A stretch of DNA of 64,000 nucleotides from contig OY288241.1 of assembly GCA_958450325.1 (NCBI GenBank), positions 41,602,278 to 41,666,277 on the forward strand, in the 5' to 3' direction. The stretch's first letter is position 1. Every line of letters begins with the position of its first letter. The notes below the pieces were generated by a model. It ran no database searches and was not told the origin of the DNA. It worked only from the letters and a program-made list of their open reading frames with translations. Shown here piece after piece: positions 30,974 to 40,978 of this stretch. The DNA is from Agrostemma githago (taxonomy: Eukaryota; Streptophyta; Magnoliopsida; Caryophyllales; Caryophyllaceae). A program made the translations under genes and the position numbers.

Positions 30974-33322
30974 ATGTCTAGAACCCGTGAACGGATTTTG
31001 CCCCTTATCGACCCATCAAAGAGGGGAGAAGGGATGGATTTTGCCTCCTCCTCTAGGGAGGTTGGTCTTGAGGAAGAGCATTCGGCGGGCAGTGGGGGCG
31101 GTAATTCTCCTGACCCCCCTTCATTTGATGCTATTGACTCGGACGACGAGGCGTTGGAAGTTAACCCTTCCCGAACTTCCGGCCCCCTCGTTCGTCGGGA
31201 AAGGGGTAGGGCTTACTACTTAGACAAGGCTAAATACCGCATCCCTCTGAGTACTTTCCCTGACCCGAAAAATCGGGAGACGATCCTTGCCAAGAACGCC
31301 GCCGTTGTGATCGAGCGGCTCTATAACTTCAGGGAGGGGTATACAGTTGTTGTCCCTGGCGAAAAGGATACCGTATGCAACCCCCCGGATGGGTGCATAG
31401 CGGTTTACCATAAATGTTTAGAGTTTGGTCTTCGCTTTCCCCTCCATCCTGCTTTAGAGGAGATCTTCAGGCGCATGAACGTCGCCGTCGCCCAGCTGAC
31501 AGCCACAGCTGTCAGGGCGCTGATCTCATATGTCTGGACCTGTCTTTTCCACCGCATGGAGCCTTCCATCGACGCCCTGCGGTTTATGGTGGGTTTACAG
31601 ATGGTTTCTTCTGGGAGTACGGGCTCCCCTGGTTATTGGTCCCTCTTGAGGCAGAAGGGACATTGTTTGGTGTGGCCTGGTATGGACAGCTTGAGGGATT
31701 GGAAGAACAACTTCCTTTACATACACAGCATCCATGGGTGGAGGATTCCTCGTCACTTCAGGAATCATGTCCACACCAGGATGGAGACCCCTGAGGAGTA
31801 CCACCCTGGCGTGGGTGGAAAGGCCTTGGAGGTTAAGCTAAGTGAGAAGGAGAAGGAGTTGACGGCCTACTTTGCTGGCCACACTAACAAGTATGGGGTG
31901 TATGGCCCCACCTTATGGCTCCCTCTTGCGGAGCTTATAGCGACTGACAATTATTTGACCCGGTTGGGCATGAATCCGGGTCTAGATAAAGGTAGTTCAG
32001 GAGCGCTGGTGATTCCTTCTTACTCTTTTTTCTTTTGAAAATGCCTTGACAGCCTGTTTGTTTGTCCTGCAGCTCTTGCCACTTTTATTTGGAGAAAAGG
32101 GGAGGTGAGACGCCTGGGCTTGGACGAGAATCTCACTGTTATCCAAAGTCGCCCTTCTCTTCCCCCTGGTTTTAAGAGAGGCGAGAAGAATCTGATGAAG
32201 CATTTGAAGGGCCTGTCATTCAGTAGGCCAAGGCTTCACCCTCCTCCTCGAGTCACGCCTGCCAAGACGGCGGTTTCTGAGGACACCCCCTCTCCAGCTG
32301 CGAGGGCGATTGCCTTCGAGGCTACCCCTTCGCCTGTTGGCAGGCAAGAGGGCCTTTCAGCAGGGGTTCAGATTCCCCCGGTGTTGCGGGCCGCATGTTC
32401 CGAGGAGACTGGGGAGAGTACCCCCCGGGTCCTGACTAGAAAGAGGAGTCGGGAGGCTCCCAGTGCTGACCAGGTGGTGGACTTGGAGACTTCCGCGCCT
32501 GAACCCAAGCGTCTTGCTCCGGAGATTCCCGCCACCCTTTTCTCTGAGGAGAACGTTGAGTTCCACTATAATGCAGGCGACAGCCAAGATGTTTCCGCCC
32601 TACTCTCCGACTCAGGGGCAGTTCTGACAGACCATCTTCTCAAGACTGTCAAGTCTGCTACCAGTCAAGTGACCTAGTACATTAAGCGCACTTCCCGAAT
32701 TATGCAGGCTTCCACGGAGCTGGCTGCCCTCAGTCGCCTGAGTGATGAGGAACTGCCCAACTCTGACCGCCTTTCTGCGGTCGAGAGGGACGTTGCTCTC
32801 ATTGCTAGCCTGAAGGATCAGCTGGCGAAAAATGAGACTGAGCTAGAAGAGGCCAGGGGTCAGGCGATCCACTGGAAGTCTGAGAGCGAGAAGGCTACCA
32901 GGGAAGTGTCTCGCCTGGGGGAGGAGTCTAAGAGAGCACAGCAGGCCTTTGCTGAATTGGAGCAGGCCAGAAAGGCTTTGGCTGAACTGGACCATGCTAA
33001 GAAGAGCGTTATTGACCTCGGGGAGCGCCTTTCCAAGGCAAACTCTGATCTGCAGGCGGCCCTCGGCGATCTGGCGGCGAAGACCGAGGATTGGGAGAAA
33101 GAGAGGGATGAGATTCTTCAGGAGGTGGAAACGGCTGTATCTGCGGGCTTCGTCAATGGTGCTAACTCCTGCCTGGGGGTTGTCATGGAAGCTGTCAGGG
33201 AGATGTTCCCTGGTTTTGACGAAGATGCTTTCCGAGCCCTTTACACTGCTAAGGATGAAGCTCAAATGAGCAGGCTGTCTGAGGGAGCGTCTGCTTCCGG
33301 CCCGGACGCTCCCCCTGCTTAA
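30974..33322 (+). CDS. aORF2 of element A: gypsy-type-transposon-like coiled-coil protein, one in-frame TAG
   Basis: Exon 1 is 30974-31991 and exon 2 32073-33322, joined in frame after LDK. Residues 1-70 are acidic and Ser-rich (SDDEALEVNPS). About 140-300 resemble the plant putative gypsy type transposon domain (PF04195; LRFPLHPALEEIFRRMNV, EPSIDALRFMVGLQM). A Pro/Ser/Thr linker follows, with the NLS-like RKRSRE. After a TAG at 32675-32677 (codon about 541) a coiled coil of about 200 residues continues in the same frame. The same TAG is in B but not in C, so it is either an inherited lesion or a readthrough site. The ATG is favoured by position after the TATA box and conservation with B. It is antisense to gag-pol. 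Confidence 0.75.
31992..32072 (+). other. Predicted intron of aORF2 (element A)
   Basis: Donor AAAG|GTAGTT and acceptor TTTGTCCTGCAG|CT, 81 nt. Without splicing the frame ends at 32038 (stop after PSYSFFF). With splicing it continues into exon 2 at LATFIW. The same site is found in B (83 nt) and C (83 nt). Confidence 0.8.
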
Positions 33323-33608
33323 CATGGAGGGCAGTCTTCCTCAGAGGGCTCTTGCTCGTCCCCTGCTGCGCCTGTGCCAACGCTTTAATTTCCTTACTTC
33401 TTTGCGCGCCGAGCCCTTTGGTGGCCGGCTGCCGTACTCTTGATTGTAACCGTTTGCTTTGAAAACTCTTGTCCTGTATTCCTTTGACACTACTTTTTCT
33501 TTTATATGTGAATTTTCTGTTTGCTTTTGTATATTTTGATTCCTCATGAACTTGATTCGCAGTCTGCCTTCCTGTAGGTAGGAGGGTTCCTGTTTGTTTC
33601 ACTTTTTT
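33323..33608. other. aORF2 3' region of element A
   Basis: Non-coding sequence between the aORF2 stop and the tandem repeats, closely matched at 46731-47014 in B. No gene is supported. Confidence 0.5.
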
Positions 33609-34336
33609 ACAAGGTTGGGGGGCCTGCCCCCAGTCCTTGTTAGTCTGGCCTGCCCCTGGCTTTTGTCCAAAGTCCAGGGGGCCTGCCCCCTGCCTGCCCA
33701 GAGGTAAGCAGGGTAGCTTTCGTGTTTTTTATACAAGGTTGGGGGGCCTGCCCCCAGTCCTTGTTAGTCTGGCCTGCCCCTGGCTTTTGTCCAAAGTCCA
33801 GGGGGCCTGCCCCCTGCCTGCCCAGAGGTAAGCAGGGTAGCTTTCGTGTTTTTTATACAAGGTTGGGGGGCCTGCCCCCAGTCCTTGTTAGTCTGGCCTG
33901 CCCCTGGCTTTTGTCCAAAGTCCAGGGGGCCTGCCCCCTGCCTGCCCAGAGGTAAGCAGGGTAGCTTTCGTGTTTTTTATACAAGGTTGGGGGGCCTGCC
34001 CCCAGTCCTTGTTAGTACGGTCTGTCCCTGGCTTTTGTCCAAAGTCCAGGGGGCCTGCCCCCTGCCTGCCCAGAGGTAAGCAGGGCAGCTTTCGTGTTTT
34101 TTATACATGGTTGGGGGGCCTGCCCCCAGTCCTTGTTAGTACCGCCTGTCCCTGGCTTTTGTCCAAAGTCCAGGGGGCCTGCCCCCTGCCTGCCCAGAGG
34201 TAAGCAGGGTAGCTTTCGTGTTTTTTATACAAGGTTGGGGGGCCTGCCCCCAGTCCTTGTTAGTACGGCCTGTCCCTGGCTTTTGTCCAAAGTCCAGGGG
34301 GCCTGCCTCCTGCCTGCCCAGAGGTAAGCAGGGTGG
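33609..34336 (+). repeat. Six 124-bp tandem repeats of element A
   Basis: Units begin TACAAGG at 33609, 33732, 33856, 33980, 34104 and 34228. They are nearly identical, differing mainly in TCTGGCCTGCC versus TACGGCCTGTCC. Each unit has two palindromic GGGGGCCTGCCCCC cores. They lie between the gag-pol 3' end and aORF2 3' end, so both transcripts would converge on them. The repeated 77-codon ORFs are an artefact of the period. Confidence 0.95.
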
Positions 34337-34576
34337 CCTTTGATTTGCGTTGGGGGGTTCACTTTTCCCAATTTCGGCAACAGGGGGGCCTCCCCCTATT
34401 GCCCCCTGCTCGTTTGTGTGTGAAAGACGCGAGTGTGAACAGGCAACGAGTATAAATCTGTATCTTCTCATTTCTCTTAAATTTTTTCTTTTTGACATTG
34501 GGTTGGTCGGAGCCGTCGACATTTTTGACCGTCCTCCGCCTTTTTTAGTAAAAGTAAAAACTGCCTGTATTCTTGT
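34337..34576. other. Spacer between tandem repeats and pol end (element A)
   Basis: Non-coding; matched in B at 47591-47857. Confidence 0.5.
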
Positions 34577-37500
34577 TCAGACGTAGTATTTCTTTAGTGT
34601 GTCTGCATTCCAGTGAGCATGTAGCTCTTGTCCCTCAAGGTTGGCGATTTTGTATGTGCCTGGTCCCAGGACCCGAGTTACTTGGTATGGGCCCTCCCAG
34701 TTGGCACTCAGCTTTCCATGTTCTCTTGACTTCCCAATCGCCTGCGTTTTTCTCAGAACCAGTTCGCCCATCTGGAAATTCCTCTGTCGTACTTTGCTGT
34801 TGAAAGCTTTCCTCATTCGCTGTTGGTAGGCAGCGATGTTGGTACTGGCTTCTTCCCTTAACTCATTCATCAGGTCCAAGGCTTCGACCATTGCAGCTTC
34901 GTTTTCCGCCCGGTCGTACTGCAGGGAGCGCAGAGAGGGGATCCTTGCCTCGATTGGCAATAGTGCTTCTGCTCCATATACCAGACCAAATGGGGTCTGG
35001 CCTGTAGACTCTTTTCTGGTAGTTCGGATTGACCAAAGTATACTGGGGAGTTCGTCAGCCCACCTACCCTTGCAGTCATCCACCATTTTCTTCAGGCCGT
35101 TCAGGATTTGTTTGTTGGCTGCTTCCGCCTGTCCGTTGGTCTGAGGGTGACAGACAGCTGAGTAGGCGACTGAGATGTTGTGGCTTTCCAGCCAGATTCT
35201 CAGCGGATCATTATCAAATTGCCGACCGTGGTCGAATACCAACATCTTTGGTAGACCGAATCTGGTGATGATATTTCGCCAGACCACTTTCCTGACCGCC
35301 GGCTCAGTGATGTTGGGCACTGCTTCGGCCTCCACCCACTTGGTGAAGTAGTCTATGGCGACAATCAAGAATTTTCTGCCCCCAGTGGCCACCGTGAAGG
35401 GTCCTAGAATGTCCATCCCCCATTGAGCGAAGGGGATGGGAGATAGGATTGGCCTGAGCTCCTGGGCCGGGGCATGGATCGATGGGGCAAAGAGTTGGCA
35501 TTTTCTGCATTTCTGGGTCAGGCTCTTGGCATCTGCCAGCATGGTAGGCCAGTAGTAGCCTGCCCTGAGGGCCTTGTGGGCCAGCGATCTCCCACCAATG
35601 TGATGCCCACAAATCCCTGAGTGGATATCCTCCAATACCTCAGCGGCCTGATCCGCCCGCAAGCATTTGAGCAGGGGATAAGTAAAAGACTTTTTGTAAA
35701 GTTCTTCATTAATGAGTATGAACCAGGCTGCTTTAGCCTGTATCTTCCTTTTTTGTGACGAGTCCGAGGGTAAGATACCATGCTTCTTGTACTGGATGAA
35801 AGGAGTCATCCAGCTTTCCAGCTCTTCTTCCACGGTATTAATCGTCTGACAGGGGTTAGTGGACTTCTCGTGTAGAACGTCGACCCACACTGATCTCCGG
35901 ATGTCCTGTAGACTGGAGCTTGCCAGTTTTGACAGGGCATCTGCTCTGTTGTTCTGGGATCGGGGGATTTGTTTGACCTCATATGACTTTAGGCCGGATA
36001 ACTCTCCCTTCACCATCTCCAGGTATGTGGCCATTGCTTGGTCTCTTGCTTCGTATTCTCCATTGATTTGGTTGGCGATGAGCTGGGAGTCTGTCGCCAG
36101 GATAATTCGTTCTGCTCCTGCGGCTTTAGCTAGCCTGACGCCTGCGAGTACTGCTTCGTACTCTGCTTCATTGTTTGATGCTGGGAAAACAAATCTGAGA
36201 GCGTGCTCAAAGTCAGCCCCTTCTGGGCTGGTTAGCACGACGCCTGCGCCTGCGCCATTGGCTGTCGAGGATCCGTCGGTATACACGATCCATTCCTTGG
36301 CAGGGGTTTCTTCCTCCCCTGAATAGGAGCACTCAGCCAAAAAATCTGCCAAGGCTTGGGCCTTGATGGCCGTTCTCGGCTGGTAAGATATACCTAGCCC
36401 ACTCAGCTCAATTGCCCACTTCAACAATCTCCCTGATTTTTCAAATTTTTCCAACACCTTCTCCAGGGGTTGGTCGGTGAGGACTACGACTGGATGCGCG
36501 TCAAAGTAAGGTCTGAGCTTCCTGGCAGCAACTATGACTGCGTAGGCGGCTTTTTCGACCATCGGATAATTCTTCTCAGCTGCCCCCAGCGCATGACTTA
36601 CAAAGTATATAGGTTGCTGGGCGCCTGCCTCTTCTCGTAAGATGACCGCGCTGACAGTTATATTGGTTACTGCAATGTAGAGGAACAGTTTTTCTCCGGC
36701 CACTGGTCTTGCCAGGGTGGGGAGCCTCTTAAGATGGTCCTTCAATTGCTCAAAGGCCTCTTTCTGTTCGTTCTCCCACTTGAACTGTTTGTTCCCTTTC
36801 AGTATCTTGAAAAAAGGAGTGGCCTTGTCTGCTGATCGGGCGACGAACCGTGCTAAGGCGGCCATGCGGCCCGTCAGGCGCTGGATGTCTCTAATGGTTT
36901 TGGGCTCAGGAAGGTCTAGAACTACCTGAACTTTTTCAGGGTTGGCGTCTATCCCCCGAGAGCTGACCAAGAACCCTAGGAATTTGCCGGAGCGGACTCC
37001 AAATGTACACTTTTTTGGATTAAGTTTCATTTTGTAGGCGCGCAGGGAACAGAAGGTCTCCTGTAGGTCTATCAGGTGCTCTCTGTCTTCTCTGCTTTTT
37101 ACGATGGCGTCATCAACGTAAGCCTCGATGTTTCTGCCTTTTTGTTTTTCAAACACTTTATCAACCAACCGCTGGTATGTAGCCCCTGCATTTTTAAGCC
37201 CGAATGGCATCATCTTGTACATGTAGGTGCCTGAACTGGTGATGAACGCACACTTCACCCTGTCCGGCTGCCACAAGTATACTTGATGATACCCTGAAAA
37301 GGCGTCTAGGAAGCTCAGCATGGAGTAACCACTGGTGGAGTCTACCAGTTGGTCGATTCTGGGGAGCGGATAGCAGTCTTTCGGGCATGCCTTGTTGAGG
37401 TTTGTAAAATCTACGCACATTCTCCATGCGCCTGACGACTTTTTAACCATGACTACATTCGCCAACCATTCCGGGTAGTCACAAACCTCAATAAAATCTG

Positions 37501-38560
37501 CTTTCAAGAGTTTGTCAATTTCTTCCTTGATTGCTGCGTCTTTTTCTGCAGACATGTTTCGTTTCTTCTGTTTTACAGGGCGAGCATCCATGCTCACATT
37601 CAGCTTGTGAACGATGCATGATGGATCAACGCCTGGCATCTCGTCTGCAGAATAGGCAAATACGTCTTTGTTTTCTTTTAGCAGCTTGACCAGTTCAGCC
37701 TGGTAGGATTTTTCCAGGTCAGCTCCTATCAGGACCTGTCTGCCGGGTTCCAAATCTACCAACATGCTTTCGCCCCCTGGCTCCAGGTGGTCGGGCGCCG
37801 GTTGTTCGGCTGGGATCTCGCCCTCCCTGCTGGGGGAACTGTCAGCCTTCCTTTTTCCTTTCCTTTCTTTTTCGTGCTCTTGTAGGGCCACGGAGTAGCA
37901 TTGTCTGGCTGACTCCTGGTCCCCACGCACCTTTCCTTCTAGCCCGAAATCAGTGACATATGCTATGGTGAGAGCCCTGATGGAGATGGCCGCCTCGATT
38001 TTGTCCAGGGTGGCTCTGCCAATTAGGGCGTTGTAGGCAGATCTTGCATCCACAACAACAAAGGTTGCCCTGACATTTCTGGCAGTAGAGCCTTCTCCAA
38101 AGGTTACGGGCAGATCTATGACTCCCATGGGCAGCACGCCTGCCCCGCTGAATCCGTATAGCGATCCAGGAGCAGGTCGCAGGTGCCTCTTTTCCAGGCC
38201 CATTTTCTCGAAGGCGTCCTTGTACAGCAAATTCGTGTACGCGCCTGTGTCCACCATACACCTCCGTACAATGTGGTTGCTGATCTCTAGGGACAGCACC
38301 AAGGGGTCACTGTGCGGGTAAACTACGCGGCCTGCATCATCAGGGGTGATGCTTAGTGTCACTCCCCTTGGACTCCCTGCTTTCTCAGCATAGCAGATCT
38401 GGTTCCTTAGTTCGCGCATTTGTCTTTTTTGGCCTCTTCGACTGAGCTGGCCCTCGGTGCCCCCTGAAATTACATGGATCACCATGCGGTTCTGCACTGA
38501 CCCTTCGGGTTTTTCGGACACTTCCTTCTGAGACTTATTTTTAGCTGCGTAGTTGGCCAA
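34577..38560 (-). CDS. Pol of element A: protease, RT, RNase H, archaeal-type RNase H, integrase
   Basis: Open 1327-codon frame. Counting from its first Leu codon at 38560: aspartic protease DTGA at 104-107; RT with FLDAFSGY near 418-425 and YVDD at 481-484; a Ty3-type RNase H around 620-740 in which the usual Asp after the LYIAV segment is Asn (VTNITVS), i.e. degenerate; a second, archaeal-type RNase H at about 755-885 (YTDGSS, NEAEYEA, ATDSQL, NRADALSK); integrase with HHCC zinc (H980, H986 or H987, C1018, C1021) and DDE residues D1050, D1110, E1146. The duplicated RNase H is diagnostic for the Tat lineage. The frame is intact to the stop, but upstream gag is broken, so the true polyprotein start is lost. 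Confidence 0.95.
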   Translation of the reverse strand: MANYAAKNKSQKEVSEKPEGSVQNRMVIHVISGGTEGQLSRRGQKRQMRELRNQICYAEKAGSPRGVTLSITPDDAGRVVYPHSDPLVLSLEISNHIVRRCMVDTGAYTNLLYKDAFEKMGLEKRHLRPAPGSLYGFSGAGVLPMGVIDLPVTFGEGSTARNVRATFVVVDARSAYNALIGRATLDKIEAAISIRALTIAYVTDFGLEGKVRGDQESARQCYSVALQEHEKERKGKRKADSSPSREGEIPAEQPAPDHLEPGGESMLVDLEPGRQVLIGADLEKSYQAELVKLLKENKDVFAYSADEMPGVDPSCIVHKLNVSMDARPVKQKKRNMSAEKDAAIKEEIDKLLKADFIEVCDYPEWLANVVMVKKSSGAWRMCVDFTNLNKACPKDCYPLPRIDQLVDSTSGYSMLSFLDAFSGYHQVYLWQPDRVKCAFITSSGTYMYKMMPFGLKNAGATYQRLVDKVFEKQKGRNIEAYVDDAIVKSREDREHLIDLQETFCSLRAYKMKLNPKKCTFGVRSGKFLGFLVSSRGIDANPEKVQVVLDLPEPKTIRDIQRLTGRMAALARFVARSADKATPFFKILKGNKQFKWENEQKEAFEQLKDHLKRLPTLARPVAGEKLFLYIAVTNITVSAVILREEAGAQQPIYFVSHALGAAEKNYPMVEKAAYAVIVAARKLRPYFDAHPVVVLTDQPLEKVLEKFEKSGRLLKWAIELSGLGISYQPRTAIKAQALADFLAECSYSGEEETPAKEWIVYTDGSSTANGAGAGVVLTSPEGADFEHALRFVFPASNNEAEYEAVLAGVRLAKAAGAERIILATDSQLIANQINGEYEARDQAMATYLEMVKGELSGLKSYEVKQIPRSQNNRADALSKLASSSLQDIRRSVWVDVLHEKSTNPCQTINTVEEELESWMTPFIQYKKHGILPSDSSQKRKIQAKAAWFILINEELYKKSFTYPLLKCLRADQAAEVLEDIHSGICGHHIGGRSLAHKALRAGYYWPTMLADAKSLTQKCRKCQLFAPSIHAPAQELRPILSPIPFAQWGMDILGPFTVATGGRKFLIVAIDYFTKWVEAEAVPNITEPAVRKVVWRNIITRFGLPKMLVFDHGRQFDNDPLRIWLESHNISVAYSAVCHPQTNGQAEAANKQILNGLKKMVDDCKGRWADELPSILWSIRTTRKESTGQTPFGLVYGAEALLPIEARIPSLRSLQYDRAENEAAMVEALDLMNELREEASTNIAAYQQRMRKAFNSKVRQRNFQMGELVLRKTQAIGKSREHGKLSANWEGPYQVTRVLGPGTYKIANLEGQELHAHWNADTLKKYYV

Positions 38561-40297
38561 CCATCCGTTCCTGATTAACTTCTCGATTTCGTCTTTCAGG
38601 TGACGGCATTCTTCGGTGGTATGGCCTATACAGTCGTGGAAAGTGCAGAATTTCTTGGGGTCTCCTTTCGGGCTGCGAGGTTTGTTCGGGCGGTTCCATT
38701 TAGCAGTTTTTTTTCCAGTTCAAAGATCTCCGCCCTGGATTTGTTCAGAGCAGTGTAACTGTCGAATCTGGGCTAGTAGACTGTACGCTCCTTCTTGGGA
38801 GTGTCTCCCTCTTCCCTTTGCTTGCCTGGCTCACTTCTGCCCTTTCCACCCTACGGTCCCCCTTGAGGCCTTGTTTGGCCTGCAGGGGTATCCGTCAGGC
38901 CGTGGAACTCCTCCTGCAGAATGAACCCTTCCGCAATCTTCCTGGCCATGGCCAAGGTTTCTGGCTGGGCCCTGATCATCTGGTTTTTCATTTCCCCTGG
39001 AAGTAGGGAGATTGTCAGGGCGTAGGCGGCAGTGGAATCATCGATCTCCCTAACCTGCTGGTAGGATAGATCAAACCTTCTCATGTATTCCCTCATACTC
39101 TCGCCCTTTTTCTGTTTCAGGGTCATGAGATCGAAACGGGTAAGGCGTCTTCTCTTATTTCCGGCATACTGTTCGAGGAAAATTTCAGCCAACTCTATGA
39201 AGAACCTGACTGACCCCTGGCGGAGGTCTCTGAACCATCCCTGTACGAGTCCTACCAGGGTGGTTGGGAAAACTTTGCACCAAATGGCATCATCAACGTC
39301 ATACATGCCCATGTGGCTCTCAAAGGCTGCCAGGTGGTCTTCAGGATCTGTCGTTCCGTCAAATTTGATGGTGGGCATTTTGATTTTTGGAATGGGGTAC
39401 TCTTGTACCTCAGGTGCAACGGGGTTTTTGTGGGCCTGCCTACCAGTCGTGACCTGCTTTCCCCAGACTGGTTACCGTGAGATCCCCATTGTTTATGGGT
39501 CGGTTTCCTCGCACTGGGGAGCGGTACCCTGGTGGCGGCCTACTGGCTGCTTCATCCTCTGTTTCCGGGGAGGTTTGTCTGGGCCTCTTCCTCTGAGAGT
39601 GGCAGAGGTTCTCACCCTGATGGTACCTGGACTCGAGCGGTTGTCCCCGGTTGAGTCTGGATTGCAGGCTTTGGGATAAGCCTGGGGCTGACTGTTCCTT
39701 GGCTGCAGGCGTTAGCCTGGAGAAAACTCCGCCTGGTCTTTCTTCCAAGCGTTTTGACATGGGCTCCCTGGGCCTCATGCGTTCCTGTAATCCTTGGGAT
39801 AAGCCTCCCTGTCCTCCAGACGCTGATTCTGTTGTATGAATGGAGAACGCTTGCTGGACAGGTGGCTCTGGATTGCCAGCAGTAATGCGCCTTTGCACAT
39901 GCGCATACGCTTGAGCCGTCCTCTTTGCTTTCCTCTGGGCATTCCTGGCGGCGGTCCGCCTCGTGCCCCCGGCCTCATCCCTGCTAATTGGGGATGGTTG
40001 CCTGGGAGCCGATGCGACCCTGCCCACCAAGTCCTCAGGAGTGAAATCCTGGTTCAGCATCGCAGAGAAGAAAGCGGCTGCCTGAGCCATCTGAGCTGGG
40101 GTCAGATTAAGAGCGTGTCGTGGGAGTGTCCCCAGCTCAGGCGTCACCGTAGTGCTAGGTCCACCGAGGAGACTGGTTCCCCCTACCCCTAAGATCGTGG
40201 CAGGAGGAACTCTCTCCGACTGCGGCATACCATACAGGGGGGCCACCGGTGGGACTGTCGGACCCGTTCCTGCACTGGCATCAACGATTTTTGGCAT
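38561..40297 (-). pseudogene. Gag of element A, multiply disrupted
   Basis: Starts with ATG at 40297. Compared with B it shows a one-base loss near 39516-39519 (stop at 39440), another near 39411-39414, TAG codons at 38851-38853 and 38773-38775 (both Gln positions in B) and a one-base loss in the T run 38707-38714. Still visible are the Retrotrans_gag-like core (KFDGTTDPEDHLAAFESHM, FIELAEIFLEQYAG) and the CHHC knuckle CTFHDCIGHTTEEC in the pol frame just before 38560. Gag cannot be made as one chain by this copy. Confidence 0.9.
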
Positions 40298-40366
40298 AAT
40301 TGTTTTAGTTTTTGTGATTATGAGTGGTTGATTTTAGTGGGTAACTCGTGAGCACAACCGTAAGTT

Positions 40367-40383
40367 CCCCACAGACGGCGCCA
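40367..40383 (-). promoter_or_regulatory. Primer-binding site of element A
   Basis: TGGCGCCGTCTGTGGGG on the minus strand, three bases inside the 5' LTR. It has the TGGCGCC start common to tRNA-Asp or tRNA-Arg primed plant gypsy elements. The exact tRNA was not determined. Confidence 0.8.
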
Positions 40384-40386
40384 AAT

Positions 40387-40978
40387 TGTTCCGGTCACGG
40401 AAACAATTCACTCGGCCTAGGATCCGGGCTGTATAATTGGGTTAATGGTGAACAAATGATTGTTTGATTTCCTTCAGCCTCCCCTTCCTCTCACTCCCTT
40501 GATCGGACCTTCCCGGCGGAAATGGCCTGCTCCCTGCACAATGAACGCACAGGGCCTCGGAGGTTGTCCGAGGAAACCCTCTCCGATGCCTAAGTCAGTC
40601 CGTGAAATGCCTTGACGAACCTAGCTCGTGAGGAACTAGGTGGCGTTTTTAGGAGTAAGAGTCTAGAGAGAGAAAATCCAACCTCTCTTATGTGGGAAAT
40701 GGGTAAGTATTTATACCTTCCCACAAGAGAGAGGAAAAGAGAAAGAAGAGGAGGGAAATGGGTGGATGTTGGCGCGACACGTGGACTCACCTTGTCCACC
40801 TGTTTCCCCTTACCTTAGGCAAAATGACGGATGGGTCCTCGGTTCTCCTTCGGTTCTGCTCAGGCGGGAACGCCCTGGAAGCAGGCGGGAGTCCTGGTTT
40901 GCTCTTTCCTCCTTCTGGGACTGGTCGCCCTGGGGCCTGATTTGCAGGCGGCCATAGGCAGGCAACCGACCCCCATCA
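40387..40978 (-). repeat. 5' LTR of element A (592 bp)
   Basis: Same termini as the 3' LTR; TATA box TATAAATA at complement(40708..40715) would drive the genomic RNA. Followed by target duplication ATAAT at 40979-40983. Confidence 0.95.

Larger units (their letters stand above)
28868..40978 (-). mobile_element. Tat-lineage element A, complete structure
   Basis: Minus-oriented LTR retrotransposon: 5' LTR 40387-40978, primer site 40367-40383, gag-pol 40297-34577, tandem repeats 33609-34336, antisense accessory genes aORF2 (30974-33322) and aORF1 (29810-30394), and 3' LTR 28868-29458. A perfect 5-bp target duplication ATAAT flanks it (28863-28867, 40979-40983). The archaeal-type second RNase H in pol places it in the Tat clade. 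LTRs differ at about eight positions over 591 bp, implying a recent insertion. Gag is broken, so it is not autonomous as sequenced. Confidence 0.95.

Noticed and set aside
33637..34327. Series of 77-codon overlapping ORFs
   Set aside because: They recur with the 124-bp repeat period and have no domain features; open frames are a consequence of the repeat.
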